From: a virus
IMG/VR virus record: IMGVR_UViG_3300027573_000051
Span: 1 to 46,615 of that record
Strand: one strand, 5' to 3'
DNA: 46,615 nucleotides
The position numbers and the translations under genes are program-made. This document shows positions 27,140 through 37,611 of this stretch, one piece after another. Every line of letters starts with the position of its first letter. Within the stretch, counting starts at the first letter, position 1. A model generated the notes under the pieces. The model was not told where the DNA came from. It ran no database searches and saw nothing but the letters and a program-made list of their open reading frames with translations.

Positions 27140-29908
27140 ATGAAGAAAATATTTTCGATACTTTGTTTTTTAATTGCAACAATAACCTGCTTTGGACAAC
27201 CAATAGTACCAAGAACAAATAGTTCTTACACGGTACAGGATAGTAGATTTTCAGCAGCGTTGAACTTGTTTGTCCCACGTTACGCCGATACCACAGCAGC
27301 CAACGCCGGAACAGCAGAAGGTATTGATTCTCTTGGAGCAGTTATTTTTACCTATAGCACAATGACGCTCTGGGTACGCTCTGGTTCGCCTAAGACTTGG
27401 GTGGAAGTAGGGAGCGGTAGTTCTGGTAGTGGAACGGTAACAAGTGTATCATTTACAGGAGGGTTGATTTCAGTTGCTAACCCAACAACTACTCCTGCAT
27501 TTACCGTTGCTGGTACAAGTGGTGGTATCCCTTATTTTAATTCATCTTCAACTTGGCTTTCAAGCGGGGCTTTAACGGCTAATGCTTTGGTAATTGGTGG
27601 TGGTGCTGGTGCTGCCCCTTCAACAACAACTACTGGTACGGGCGTATTAACTGCATTAGGTGTGAATGTTGGTACAGCAGGAAGTTTTGTAGTGAATGGT
27701 GGGACATTAGGAACTCCATCAAGCGGTACGGCAACCAATATAACGGGGCTTCCAATAGTAGCAGGTACAACGGGTACTTTAACCATTGCAAGAGGCGGTA
27801 CTAATCTAACAGCACTTGGTACAGATGGTCAGTTATTGAGAGTAAATGTAGGAGCGACGGCACTTGAATATTTTACTCCAACGTATGTAGCAACTAATAT
27901 ATATACATCTGACGGGACGATAGCGGGTAATAGGCTTATTGATTTAGATGGAAATAATCTACAATTCGTAAGCGGGTCTAATGTGGATATATTGGTTTCT
28001 CCATCTACAGCGCAAGTTGACGTTACGGCTGACACAATAAGCCTTCATGGGGCAGTTACTATTGAGGGAACGATAGCGTCTAATCCTATATTATCCTTTC
28101 ACGGGGCTTCATCCGGTGTAGTAACTATCCAACCTGCCGCAGATGCCGGAACATACACCCTAACCCTCCCAACAACAGATGGAGATGCAGACCAATTCCT
28201 ACAAACCAATGGTAGTGGCGTTTTAACATGGGCAACAGCAAGCGGTGGTTCTTCCTTATTCCCAACAACAGGTACAGGGACAGCTACGGGGGATGTGACA
28301 GGTGAATTGGCGGGCAATTCACTACTTATAGAACAGGGGGATTTAGCCTTCTTGAGTATTTTACCAACAGTCGGAGCCGAGGAAGCTAGGTTAGCAGCTT
28401 GGAGCGCAGATGAAACTTTTTATTCAAGATTTCACGCTTTTTTATCGGGGGGAACAGATGCGACTTTTAATATAAGAGCAAATCTTGACGGGGGATATAG
28501 GTCAATTATTGAAGGTACTGCAAATGTTTCAACTAGCTCCATAACCCATACATCAGGGTCTCATATATTTAATATATATAACGGTGATGGCGACGATGCA
28601 ATCGGGTTGTTATCATTAGCCGAATCATACATAAGGGCGTTTAACCCAACCGATGATGATAATATTTCTTTTTTAAAAAGTACCGCAGATGCAACATCGT
28701 CTGGATTTGAATTAGAAGCAGATTTTAATGATGGGGTAACTGCTTCTAGCATAGTAGCGCTTGCCAATACTTCAACAGCAACCATAACCTATACAGCAGA
28801 CCAACATACTATTACAGGAGCAGTAAGAATAAGTGCATTAGGTGGTAGTGGTAGTGGATTTGTAGCAGTGGATAATGATGGTGATTTGAGTTTCAGTTCA
28901 GGTAGTGGGGCTAATACAGCATTATCAAACCTAGCCGCAGTAGCTATCAATACAAGTTTAATTTCAGATGCAGATAATACAGATGATTTAGGAAGTACAG
29001 CTAATGGATGGAAAGATGTTTATTCAAGGACAGTAAAGTTAGATGGTTCTACTTCGGGTACAGCAACGTTACAAGCTACTGCAACAGCAGGAACACCTAC
29101 AATAACATTTGGTACTGTAACGGGGACGGTAGCTATAACAGGTGATAAACTTTCAGCTTTTGCAGCCACTACTTCAGCAGAATTAGCGGGAGTGATAAGC
29201 AATGAGACAGGAAGCGGGTTATTGGTATTTGGGACTGCCCCCGCAATGTCATCAATTACTTTGGCTGCGGGTACTGCAACGGCGGGTACTGCACCATTGT
29301 ATCTTACATCAGGAACTAATTTAACTGTACCTGTAAGTGGTGCGGTAGAATTTGATGGGATAACAGCCTACACGACAACAACAAGCGGTAGAGGGGTTGC
29401 CCCATCCACCATGATAGCAAGGATAATATCTGGGGCTGAATTTACCATGCAGAACATTGCTACAGTTCAACCCGTATTCCCAACAACAGCAGATGTATGG
29501 ACGTTGCAAGGTTCAACTACGTATTACTTTGAAGGATTTTACTATTTCACTCACGGTACTACTTCTCACAACGTAGGAATGAGTTTTGAATTAGCGGGTG
29601 GCGCATCTGTTACTTCAATAATTTACAGCACTCTTTGTTGGACAACCGCACCACCAACACAAACTTCTGCTCAAGCCACTACAACTTTTGTAGGTGTTGC
29701 AAACTCTCCTGTTGTTGCAGCAGCAGCAGTAGCACAAGAATCAATAAGGTTTAGCGGGTACATTTCAATGAACGCTGGCGGTACTGTTACACCATCAATT
29801 ACGTTCAGCGCAGACCCAACAGGAACGATATTAGCAAAGGCTGGAACTTATATAACATTTACTCCGGTAGGCAGTTCAACTTTCACCACCGTAGGAAACG
29901 TAAACTAA
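27140..29908 (+). CDS. Fibre/adhesin-like repeat protein with signal peptide
   Basis: A 922-residue protein, rich in Gly, Thr, Ala and Ser, built like a phage tail fibre. It opens with a type I signal peptide (MKKIFSILCFLIATITCFG) followed by Gln, as in the Bacteroidetes Q-rule. An N-terminal segment contains MTLWVRSGSPKTWVEVGSGS. Module B (about 96-174: SVSFTGGLISVANPTTTPAF and [16 protein letters not shown]) and module A (about 324-366: [20 protein letters not shown]) recur in the 1333-residue protein. A C-terminal globular beta domain (about 770-922) could bind a ligand. It has no T9SS sorting domain or membrane anchor that I can see. The export signal is unexpected for a protein assembled in the cytoplasm. 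Confidence 0.6.
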   Translation: MKKIFSILCFLIATITCFGQPIVPRTNSSYTVQDSRFSAALNLFVPRYADTTAANAGTAEGIDSLGAVIFTYSTMTLWVRSGSPKTWVEVGSGSSGSGTVTSVSFTGGLISVANPTTTPAFTVAGTSGGIPYFNSSSTWLSSGALTANALVIGGGAGAAPSTTTTGTGVLTALGVNVGTAGSFVVNGGTLGTPSSGTATNITGLPIVAGTTGTLTIARGGTNLTALGTDGQLLRVNVGATALEYFTPTYVATNIYTSDGTIAGNRLIDLDGNNLQFVSGSNVDILVSPSTAQVDVTADTISLHGAVTIEGTIASNPILSFHGASSGVVTIQPAADAGTYTLTLPTTDGDADQFLQTNGSGVLTWATASGGSSLFPTTGTGTATGDVTGELAGNSLLIEQGDLAFLSILPTVGAEEARLAAWSADETFYSRFHAFLSGGTDATFNIRANLDGGYRSIIEGTANVSTSSITHTSGSHIFNIYNGDGDDAIGLLSLAESYIRAFNPTDDDNISFLKSTADATSSGFELEADFNDGVTASSIVALANTSTATITYTADQHTITGAVRISALGGSGSGFVAVDNDGDLSFSSGSGANTALSNLAAVAINTSLISDADNTDDLGSTANGWKDVYSRTVKLDGSTSGTATLQATATAGTPTITFGTVTGTVAITGDKLSAFAATTSAELAGVISNETGSGLLVFGTAPAMSSITLAAGTATAGTAPLYLTSGTNLTVPVSGAVEFDGITAYTTTTSGRGVAPSTMIARIISGAEFTMQNIATVQPVFPTTADVWTLQGSTTYYFEGFYYFTHGTTSHNVGMSFELAGGASVTSIIYSTLCWTTAPPTQTSAQATTTFVGVANSPVVAAAAVAQESIRFSGYISMNAGGTVTPSITFSADPTGTILAKAGTYITFTPVGSSTFTTVGNVN

Positions 29909-29913
29909 TAAAC

Positions 29914-30822
29914 ATGGATGCACTAGAAAAAATAAGAGCAGTAACGGGGAATGATTTAGATGCTATTGCTGAAACAACTATGGATATTTTGGTCGTGGTT
30001 GATAGGGATACACCTGTTGTAAGCGGTGAGTGTCCTATGCCGGTAAACCCATACCCGAAGCAATTTTTTATAATAACTACCAGAGTAGATATTACTGCAT
30101 TAACAATGAACGCCAACTCTGTTGGTAGAACTATACGTGGCAATGTAACATCATTGCCTGCTAACACTTCTGTTGGTTGGGTGTATGATGACGTTAGTAA
30201 TGCGTGGTTCCCATTATTTAATTCAGCACCAGTTTGGGGTGGTATATCAGGTTTATTAAGCAATCAATCTGATTTAGAGGATGCCTTAACCTCAAGGCAA
30301 GCCACTCTAGTTTCAGGGGCGAATATCAAAACAATAAACGGGGCATCAATATTGGGGGCGGGTGATTTAGTAGTATCTGCCGTAGGTACGCCTGTTTGGT
30401 CAAGAGTTAGCGGGAGTAACGTAACCACAACGGGGCAAGTATTGGTTGATATAACTGGGCTTTCTAATTCTTTAGAGGCAAACGCATTTTATGAATTTGA
30501 AGCTCACCTTTTAGTATCAACTTCAGCAGTTACAACCGGAACGGCCTATGGTATTAATTTTTCTTCTGCGGGGGCGACAGTGACCGCTAGTATTGTAGGT
30601 TCATCTACAAATACAGCTACAAAGACACTTCGGATTAATGCCTTTAATTCACAAACGGCAATATATTTAGCAACATCAGGTCAAGTTGGGGCAATCTTAA
30701 TTAAGGGGATTATTGAAACAGGCGGTAACCCCGGTAATTTAACAATTATGCACTTGAAATTGACTTCAGGAACTTCAACCGTGTTTATTAATAGTTATTT
30801 GAAAACAATAAGAATAGCGTAA
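29914..30822 (+). CDS. Fibre-like protein without signal peptide
   Basis: A 302-residue protein. Residues 1-125 form an unknown N-terminal domain (for example TTMDILVVVDRDTP and PKQFFIITTRVDITALTMNA). Residues 132-155 carry the common tail-fibre spacer TLVSGANIKTINGASILGAG, and 158-302 are a beta-rich C-terminal domain (YEFEAHLLVSTSAVTTG, TATKTLRINAFNSQTAIYL) that could be a receptor-binding or trimer-forming head. It lacks the export signal of its large neighbours, so it is the better candidate for an ordinary virion fibre. It starts five bases after the previous stop. Confidence 0.55.
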   Translation: MDALEKIRAVTGNDLDAIAETTMDILVVVDRDTPVVSGECPMPVNPYPKQFFIITTRVDITALTMNANSVGRTIRGNVTSLPANTSVGWVYDDVSNAWFPLFNSAPVWGGISGLLSNQSDLEDALTSRQATLVSGANIKTINGASILGAGDLVVSAVGTPVWSRVSGSNVTTTGQVLVDITGLSNSLEANAFYEFEAHLLVSTSAVTTGTAYGINFSSAGATVTASIVGSSTNTATKTLRINAFNSQTAIYLATSGQVGAILIKGIIETGGNPGNLTIMHLKLTSGTSTVFINSYLKTIRIA

Positions 30823-30823
30823 A

Positions 30824-30997
30824 ATGACTAAGAGACTATACATACTATTGATTGTTTTACTTAGTGCAGTTATTACTATTGGGCAAAAGGCCAATGACAT
30901 GAAAGTAACAGCTAAAACAACATTGATAAAAACCAAAATAGGTAATTGTGAGAATACTGTTAAGCCTACTGTTACTGATAGCGGTATCATGCAGTAA
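30824..30997 (+). CDS. Small protein with signal peptide (57 residues)
   Basis: A short gene from the ATG one base after the fibre stop to a TAA at 30995-30997. Its first 20 residues, MTKRLYILLIVLLSAVITIG, form a type I signal peptide followed by Gln. This stretch closely resembles the start of the 1333-residue gene ([19 protein letters not shown]), so one was probably copied from the other. The remaining 37 residues (KANDMKVTAKTTLIKTKIGN and a short end) match nothing I know. Its last 50 bases overlap the lipoprotein gene in another frame. It may be a truncated remnant or a real secreted peptide. Confidence 0.45.
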   Translation: MTKRLYILLIVLLSAVITIGQKANDMKVTAKTTLIKTKIGNCENTVKPTVTDSGIMQ

Positions 30998-31289
30998 GAC
31001 AAGGAGGTTTTGCAAGAGTGAGTATTGGTTAGACATATCAATATCGGTAGAGAATCAAAAGTATATTAGTCACATTGAATTGCAAATTGAGAAAAACGAT
31101 CAACCATTTAGTTCTTATTACATTTTTACGAAAGAGAAAGGAGATAATCATATTTACAAATTGAAACACGACATAACCAATATGATAAAGGACGTTAAAA
31201 TAGGAGATGAATTTAAAATACGCTATGAGGTGTTTGATTGGCGGGATGGGTCATCAATTTTTACACAACCTGAAGCATTTATAAAATGA
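30948..31289 (+). CDS. Small lipoprotein (113 residues)
   Basis: A GTG start gives [17 protein letters not shown], a convincing lipoprotein signal with Cys15 as the acyl-modified residue, which is why I choose GTG despite its overlap with the preceding small gene. The mature part (about 99 residues) looks like a beta sandwich ([56 protein letters not shown]). It would sit in the inner or outer membrane facing the periplasm. The stop overlaps the next gene by ATGA. With the short signal-peptide gene it recalls overlapping spanin pairs, but neither has the usual long coiled coil, so this is only a possibility. Confidence 0.55.
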   Translation: MRILLSLLLLIAVSCSKTRRFCKSEYWLDISISVENQKYISHIELQIEKNDQPFSSYYIFTKEKGDNHIYKLKHDITNMIKDVKIGDEFKIRYEVFDWRDGSSIFTQPEAFIK

Positions 31290-34200
31290 AAAGATTATAT
31301 ATAATATTACTTGTTTTACTCTCTTGCTTTGGTGCTATTGCCCAAACGCCGCCTATTCAAAATTTAGGTGCGCCGGGTAACATGGTTTTAGCAAGAGGTC
31401 TTTTCGGTATTGATACTGGATTGGTTATTCGTACAAACTATGCAGATACGGGAAGCCTAAACACAAACGCCTTCCTTAAATACCAAGCAGGAGCAATAGC
31501 AAGAGTAGGTGATGATCTTTGGGTTAGAAATGCAGCAGCGACACAATGGCTGCCTATTGGTGGTAGTGGCGATGTAAATGTTGAAAATAGTAATTCAATT
31601 AATTGGGAAGGTGATGGTTCTTTTGAAAATCCATTGATTGCCCAAGTAACTACATCTGGACAATCAGGGAATAGTATATCGTTATTGCCCGATGGTATTT
31701 TCTCTCCAATAACGGTTCAGAATGGATTGATTAGTGGTGGTAATATTACATGGGTTAGTGGTTATACTTACGATGTTACCGAAACAAATTATGCAATTCA
31801 AGGGGTGGTATATCTTGCCCCAGAAGATCAAATAACACTAGCCAACTCTGACCCAACATTTGATAGGATAGATAGAGTAGTAGTTGATACGGCCAATAAT
31901 GTCGTTATAATTGAAGGAACGCCAGCCGATGATCCACAAGAGCCATCCTACGACCCTGAAACACAATTACCACTAGCATTAATTTTAGTAACGGCAAATT
32001 CAACAGAACCAACAGTTGACCAAGAATATATTTATCTTAACAATGCAGAGTGGACAACATTTGCCAACCACGTTTCAATTAACCCCGCATCAACTACCAA
32101 CCCATTCTCACCAACATTGGACGTAGAAGGTACATTAACTCCTAATGCAGCCGCAATAACTTTTACCGACCCAACTCCACCTACAACGATGAGTACTTAT
32201 AAGGTGCTTACGTTTAAGATATTTTCCAAAGGGGCCTATGCGGCTACATCAAGATTAACATTAAGATTCTTTAGTGGATTAACAGCCGTTGGTAATTTAG
32301 TGACGGTTAGCGATGGTACGTTTGGTTTCAGTTCAGCAAATACAAGTGGTTATCAAACTATAACTATACCGCTATACGTATTTGGTGCAATGTCAACTGT
32401 TACTTCATTTACAATAACTACAAGTACATTAACGGGAAGTGGGAATACAGTAGGATATTACATTGATAACATTCAATTACAAGGTGGTGAGGGAACAATA
32501 ATACCAGAGGGAAGCGGTAATGCTCACTTGCAAAACGGTAATTTCTATGGTACATTAGGAGTATTAGGTTCTCTTGATAACAACGCATTGGCATTTATTA
32601 CCAATGCAACACAAAGAATGAGATTGCTAACAAATGGTAAGCTATTAATAGGTACGGCTACTGATAATGGCGTTGGTGGTGTATTGCAAGTATCGGGTAC
32701 AGTTTCCGGCACAGCCGACAATGCCGTTCCATTGGGTACATCAACAAGAAGATTCTTAGAACTTTGGTCAGACATTCATCAAGGAACTTCATACATGAGG
32801 TTCAATATTGGTGGAGTTACAGCCGGACAAATACAGCCAACCACAAGGAACTTAGTATATGGCTCTAATCCAACAGTAGATATACCATCAGCATTAGCAG
32901 CTTTCAATAGCACTACCAAAGGTATATTGATACCAAAGATGACCACTACCGATAAGAACGCTATCAGTTCTCCCGCAACGGGATTACTTGTATTTGATAG
33001 TACCCTTAATGCTTTCTATGTTTATCATACAGGGGCATGGAATCCAATAGGGGCAACAATAACCGCAAGTAATGGGCTTACTATGAGTACTGCTACTAAT
33101 GCAATATGGGGTGGTACTTTATCGCAAAATACTTCCATTAGTAATGCTAATCTTTACAATATAACAATAACAGGTCAATTAACAAGTGCTACAATATTCA
33201 GTGTAACTAATAGTGCTGGGTCAGGATTTCTTAGTACAGCAGTAGCTGGCATATCAACAAATGGGAGGGCTATATCTGGAACTTCTACAAACAGTACTGG
33301 CGTTTATGGTACAAGTACTGGCGGTGTTGGGGTACAGGGAAATTCAGCAAGCAGCGTAGGCGTACAGGGAACTTCTTCAACTAATACCGCACTTTATGGT
33401 ACAAACTCTACGGCATCATTCCCCGTATTATGGACAATACAAACCACGTCAGGCACGAATGATATAGTGCCTAGTTATTGGGTGCAGAGGGCTTCAAGCG
33501 GAACTGCGGCAAATGGCATAGGGCTATCTGTTGACCTTTATATTGAAACGACAAATGGGAATGTTTTTTCAGCAAACTCCTTAGTCTCAAAATGGACTGA
33601 TGTTACCCATGCAACAAGAACATCTCAATTCATACTACGGGGAACTAATAGCGCAGCATCAAATGACATACTAACGCTAAATGGTAATGGGAGCGTACAG
33701 TTAAATGACTACGGTATAAACACATTCGCCGGTACTCCCGTATATGCTTTAGGAGTAGAAGCAGATGGGGATATTGTTGAGTTTGCTGTTGGTGCTGGAA
33801 CGGGTGATGTTATAAAAGTAGGCACTCCCGTAAATAATCAATTAGGCGTTTGGACAGGTAATGGTACAATAGAAGGAGATGCTAACTTAACTTTTGCTTC
33901 ATCAACTTTGAACATTGGTGTTGCAGGTGCATCAACAGGTATATTAACTGTAAGTGGTGTTACTTCTGGAACGGTTACTATTCAGCCAGCAAGTGCCGCA
34001 GGTACATATACATTGACACTTCCAACAACAGATGGTAATGCAGGTGAGGTATTAAGTACAGATGGTGCAGGTGTATTATCATGGATAGCGGCAGGTGCAG
34101 TAGGTACGGTTACTAATACAACATGGACAGGTGGAATAGTGTCAATAGCTAATCCAACAACAGTCCCAGCGTTTACCGTTGCGGGTACAAGTGGTGGCGG

Positions 34201-35287
34201 TGTTTATTTTTCAGGTGCAGCTACATGGGCTTCAACAGGGGTATTAGCCGCAAACGCATTAATGATTGGTGGCGGTGCAGGTGCAGCATATTCAACAACT
34301 ACAACAGGTACCGGAATATTAACTTGGTTAGGAACTCCATCAAGTGCTAATCTTATAACAGCAGTAACGGATGAAACAGGTAGCGGATTGTTAGTGTTTG
34401 CCACTTCTCCCGTTCTTACTACTCCCAATTTGGGGACTCCGTCAGCAGTAACATTAACTAATGCAACAGGGCTTCCATTAACGACAGGTGTTACAGGTAA
34501 TCTTCCAGTAACTAATCTTAATTCAGGAACGCTTGCAAGTGCAACTACTTATTGGCGTGGTGATGGTACATGGGCAACTCCCGCAGGTAGTGGTACAGTA
34601 ACGAGCATAACATTAACTCAACCAGCAGCCGGTATAACAATTACAAATAGCGGTGTTGCAATTACAGGTTCAGGTACAAGAACATTTGCTCTTGCCAATG
34701 ATTTACTAGCATTGGAGAATTTAGCCACAACAGGGATAGCACGTAGAACAGGTACTTCAACTTGGACAGCGGGTGGGTTGGTTTCATTGACTACTGAAGT
34801 TACTGGAACATTGCCGGTTTTAAATGGGGGTACAGGTCAAACAACTTATACCAATGGGCAATTATTAATAGGTAATACTACAGGTAATACATTAACTAAA
34901 ACTACATTAACAGCAGGGACAGGTATAAGCATCACCAATGGGGCAGGTAGTATAACCATTGCAACCGTATTTAACCCAACCGTTCAAACATTAACAGATG
35001 GAGCAACAGTAACGTGGAACGTAAGTAATGGCGGTAATGCAGTTCTTACATTGATTGGAACAGGAAGAACGCTATCAATTACAAATCCGGTTGCAGGATA
35101 CACATATACTATTAGGGTGGTGCAGGGAGGTGGAGGGTCAAGGACGATAACAACATACCCTACCGGTACTGTTTGGTCAGGCGGTACTGCTCCAACGCTT
35201 TCAACAACGGCAGGGCAGTATGATTTAATTGTGTTATACTACGATGGAGTTAGATTTATAGGAACTTATAGCTTAAACTATGTGTAA
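31286..35287 (+). CDS. Giant fibre/adhesin-like protein with signal peptide
   Basis: A 1333-residue fibre-type protein. The start [19 protein letters not shown] followed by Gln fits a type I signal; Cys14 in LLSC also makes a lipoprotein reading possible. Order: N-terminal segment with [17 protein letters not shown] (about 75-91); a domain near 120-250; a jelly-roll-like beta domain (about 263-402, ending [11 protein letters not shown]); a segment near 545 with [20 protein letters not shown], common in phage fibres; modules A (893-930) and B (940-1015) shared with the 922-residue protein; [17 protein letters not shown] near 1180; and a C-terminal knob (about 1235-1333, with [19 protein letters not shown] and [20 protein letters not shown]). 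Role: cell-surface binding by inference. The HNH gene starts 8 bases before its end. Confidence 0.6.
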   Translation: MKRLYIILLVLLSCFGAIAQTPPIQNLGAPGNMVLARGLFGIDTGLVIRTNYADTGSLNTNAFLKYQAGAIARVGDDLWVRNAAATQWLPIGGSGDVNVENSNSINWEGDGSFENPLIAQVTTSGQSGNSISLLPDGIFSPITVQNGLISGGNITWVSGYTYDVTETNYAIQGVVYLAPEDQITLANSDPTFDRIDRVVVDTANNVVIIEGTPADDPQEPSYDPETQLPLALILVTANSTEPTVDQEYIYLNNAEWTTFANHVSINPASTTNPFSPTLDVEGTLTPNAAAITFTDPTPPTTMSTYKVLTFKIFSKGAYAATSRLTLRFFSGLTAVGNLVTVSDGTFGFSSANTSGYQTITIPLYVFGAMSTVTSFTITTSTLTGSGNTVGYYIDNIQLQGGEGTIIPEGSGNAHLQNGNFYGTLGVLGSLDNNALAFITNATQRMRLLTNGKLLIGTATDNGVGGVLQVSGTVSGTADNAVPLGTSTRRFLELWSDIHQGTSYMRFNIGGVTAGQIQPTTRNLVYGSNPTVDIPSALAAFNSTTKGILIPKMTTTDKNAISSPATGLLVFDSTLNAFYVYHTGAWNPIGATITASNGLTMSTATNAIWGGTLSQNTSISNANLYNITITGQLTSATIFSVTNSAGSGFLSTAVAGISTNGRAISGTSTNSTGVYGTSTGGVGVQGNSASSVGVQGTSSTNTALYGTNSTASFPVLWTIQTTSGTNDIVPSYWVQRASSGTAANGIGLSVDLYIETTNGNVFSANSLVSKWTDVTHATRTSQFILRGTNSAASNDILTLNGNGSVQLNDYGINTFAGTPVYALGVEADGDIVEFAVGAGTGDVIKVGTPVNNQLGVWTGNGTIEGDANLTFASSTLNIGVAGASTGILTVSGVTSGTVTIQPASAAGTYTLTLPTTDGNAGEVLSTDGAGVLSWIAAGAVGTVTNTTWTGGIVSIANPTTVPAFTVAGTSGGGVYFSGAATWASTGVLAANALMIGGGAGAAYSTTTTGTGILTWLGTPSSANLITAVTDETGSGLLVFATSPVLTTPNLGTPSAVTLTNATGLPLTTGVTGNLPVTNLNSGTLASATTYWRGDGTWATPAGSGTVTSITLTQPAAGITITNSGVAITGSGTRTFALANDLLALENLATTGIARRTGTSTWTAGGLVSLTTEVTGTLPVLNGGTGQTTYTNGQLLIGNTTGNTLTKTTLTAGTGISITNGAGSITIATVFNPTVQTLTDGATVTWNVSNGGNAVLTLIGTGRTLSITNPVAGYTYTIRVVQGGGGSRTITTYPTGTVWSGGTAPTLSTTAGQYDLIVLYYDGVRFIGTYSLNYV

Positions 35288-36029
35288 GAAGATAGATTTA
35301 ATATGCTCTAATTGTGGCGATGTTAAAACCATGTATAAGTCAGAAAAACTTAGGAAAAGTTCTTTGTGTAAAAAGTGCCATATAGATAAAGAGAAGAAAA
35401 TGGGGGTTGATAGGCGTGAATCATTGAGATTATCCACTCATTTAATTTGCCCTAGTTGTAAGAAGGAAAAGAGTACTAGCGAATTTTACTTAAACGGGCA
35501 GAATAGGAAGTGTAAGGACTGTATGCCATATAATAAAAAAGTAGAGCAAACTTGTGTCAAGTGCGGATTGACGAGGGTGGTTTCACTAGCAGCTTCAGTA
35601 AAAGGTAGCGGTCTTTGTAAGTGGTGCGCTCAAAAAATAGCCGCTAATAAGCCTGAAACTAAACAAAGAAAATCATTGCAAGCCAGAGAGCAGGTATTGA
35701 GACAAGGAGGTGTGCCTAACGCAAAGAAGTTCACCAAAGACCAAGCAAAAGAAAACCACTACAATTGGAAAGGCGGCATTACGCCAGAGGTAATGCGGAT
35801 TAGAAATTCAGAAGAAACGGCAATATGGAGAAAGGCAGTATTTGAAAGAGATGACTATACTTGTCAGGGTTGCGGCCAAAGAGGCGGCAGGTTGCATTGC
35901 CATCATGTAAAAGAATTTTCAAAATACCCCGAACTAAGGTTTGAGGTAAGTAATGGACAAACTCTTTGTGTTTCGTGTCATACAAAAACACATAATTACG
36001 GCAGAAAGAAACAACTATCGGTAGCATGA
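35280..36029 (+). CDS. HNH homing endonuclease with three zinc ribbons
   Basis: A 249-residue protein. Three CxxC...CxxC ribbons lie in a row: Cys9/12/30/33, Cys57/60/78/81 and Cys92/95/113/116. They are followed by a linker with [10 protein letters not shown] (157-166) and an HNH nuclease domain (about 183-240) with [36 protein letters not shown]. The ribbons probably read the DNA target and the HNH part cuts one or both strands. It overlaps the end of the 1333-residue fibre gene by 8 bases and the next gene by ATGA, so it sits inside the operon without leaving a gap. It differs in domain plan from the HNH protein at 3826-4383 and is a separate insertion. Confidence 0.9.
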   Translation: MCKKIDLICSNCGDVKTMYKSEKLRKSSLCKKCHIDKEKKMGVDRRESLRLSTHLICPSCKKEKSTSEFYLNGQNRKCKDCMPYNKKVEQTCVKCGLTRVVSLAASVKGSGLCKWCAQKIAANKPETKQRKSLQAREQVLRQGGVPNAKKFTKDQAKENHYNWKGGITPEVMRIRNSEETAIWRKAVFERDDYTCQGCGQRGGRLHCHHVKEFSKYPELRFEVSNGQTLCVSCHTKTHNYGRKKQLSVA

Positions 36030-37606
36030 AGTTAGTTATAGCGATATTATTTTTACTTGTTAGTTTAAGCGCAAATTCCCAATTCGGGAACAAGAACTTT
36101 TTTTTCAAGCCAGCATCGGTTACGCCTCCTGCTCCTGGAAACCAACCATTTTCATTTACAGCCATACCATTTAGTGAGCAAGATAGTATTAATGTAGGCA
36201 GAGGCGCAGAGCAATGGCATAACGGTAGCGAAGGCATCCCAAATCCAACGGAGACAGATAACAGGCCACCGCTAGATTTTTATTATAGGTTTATGTGGCA
36301 TCAAGTTGAAGGTGCAACACAAGGGGATTATACGTTTGCATATTTCGATAGTTTAGCAATGGGGGCTATAAATGCAAATCAGCAATTTTCATTTGGCATA
36401 ATGACTGTCTTTACGGGTGGTGGTACTACTTATGATGGTGGGCGTAGTGCGTACCCTGAATATCTTCATGATCTCATGCAAGCCGAAACAGCTAACAGTA
36501 GAGATTGGTTGACAGGTGATGGTGATTGGATACCAAACTTTAATTCGCCAAACTATCTTTCAAGATTAAGGGCATTGCACGTAGCGTTAAACGCACATAT
36601 ACTTACAACTTCACTTACTGCATGGCAAGGGCCAAAGATCGGGCAAAGCATACCACTAAGTAGTATTATTTATTGTATTGATGTACGTGGTTATGGGAAC
36701 TACGGTGAGTGGCATAGTGGTGGCATTTGCGATTGGTCAACATGGCCAACAGGCAGGCAACCAACAGCCGCTTCATTGATGGAAATAATAGATACGCATA
36801 CCGAAGTATTTACAAGTTGGCCTCTTAGCATGATGGTGGCGGCTTATGATGGCGGTGCAACATTCATCCCTTTATTCGTACCACTTCCACAAGTTGCCTA
36901 TTACGCATTAACAGCTACCAATACATACGATACAATAGGGTTTCGCAGAGATCAATGGGGGGCAACAGATTCTTACCTCAATACATTAATGGCGGGCAAT
37001 ACAGGAACGTATAATGGTTCTCAACAATTCAGATATTATATTTTAAATAGGTGGAAGAATGCGCCCGTAACAGGTGAACCGCCAAGTTGGGATGCAGATG
37101 GATGGGTGGATTTATTAAATCAAATAAATACTTACCACGCCACTTCATTTGGTAATGGAAACTATGGGCCATACCCAAGTCCAGCAGGCAGGGACAGAAT
37201 AAGAACAGCATTTAAAACGGCAGGGTACAGATTAATAATTACCAATGGTACAGCACCACAAGTTATCACAAGAGGGGTTTCATTTAATATTGAAGCAAAT
37301 TGGCAAAATACAGGCATAGCACCATCCTACAATAACTGGACAGTTACCTATGAATTACAAGATGGCGGTGGTACGCCTGTATGGGTTGGTACAAGTAGTA
37401 AGGTTTTGAGGAAATTTTTACCCGCAGGGTCGGCAACAAATACCACAGATTTACTTACTGTTCCTATTGATGTGATTGCAGGTACATATAGGTTAGTGGT
37501 AAGAGTGAAAGACCCGTTAGATTACAGGCCAAATTTGAAATTAATGGTTAGCGGTAGAAATTCAGACGGGACATATACAATATTTCCAAGCGTTACGGTC
37601 AATTAA
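36026..37606 (+). CDS. Secreted TIM-barrel glycoside-hydrolase-like protein, copy 1
   Basis: A 526-residue protein. Residues 1-19 are a signal peptide ([18 protein letters not shown], then Gln). A TIM-barrel-like domain (about 45-400) starts NVGRGAEQWHNGSEGIPNP. It includes FSFGIMTVFTGG, DVRGYGNYGEWHSGG with Glu228, and PVTGEPPSWD with Glu351; these two Glu are candidates for acid/base and nucleophile. A C-terminal beta sandwich (about 415-526) contains NIEANWQNTGIAPSYNNW, GTYRLVVRVKDPLDYRPN. The plan resembles DUF4832-type proteins with a GH-like barrel. It probably acts on a polysaccharide, perhaps as a capsule depolymerase; the substrate is unknown. A paralogue follows directly. Confidence 0.65.
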   Translation: MKLVIAILFLLVSLSANSQFGNKNFFFKPASVTPPAPGNQPFSFTAIPFSEQDSINVGRGAEQWHNGSEGIPNPTETDNRPPLDFYYRFMWHQVEGATQGDYTFAYFDSLAMGAINANQQFSFGIMTVFTGGGTTYDGGRSAYPEYLHDLMQAETANSRDWLTGDGDWIPNFNSPNYLSRLRALHVALNAHILTTSLTAWQGPKIGQSIPLSSIIYCIDVRGYGNYGEWHSGGICDWSTWPTGRQPTAASLMEIIDTHTEVFTSWPLSMMVAAYDGGATFIPLFVPLPQVAYYALTATNTYDTIGFRRDQWGATDSYLNTLMAGNTGTYNGSQQFRYYILNRWKNAPVTGEPPSWDADGWVDLLNQINTYHATSFGNGNYGPYPSPAGRDRIRTAFKTAGYRLIITNGTAPQVITRGVSFNIEANWQNTGIAPSYNNWTVTYELQDGGGTPVWVGTSSKVLRKFLPAGSATNTTDLLTVPIDVIAGTYRLVVRVKDPLDYRPNLKLMVSGRNSDGTYTIFPSVTVN

Positions 37607-37611
37607 TATCT

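Noticed and set aside
27532-29202. Several leftward frames rich in Val, Pro and Ala
   Set aside because: They are reverse shadows of the Gly/Thr/Ala-rich fibre gene and have no starts, signals or spacing typical of genes.
31286-31345. The 1333-residue fibre as a clear lipoprotein
   Set aside because: LLSC at residues 11-14 fits a lipobox, but the better-placed site before Gln20 and the Ala at the matching position in the copied signal at 30824 favour a type I signal; left open.
27140-35287. Diversity-generating retroelement in the fibre genes
   Set aside because: No reverse transcriptase gene and no near-identical template/variable repeat pair are visible in the window; the module similarity has diverged at the DNA level.
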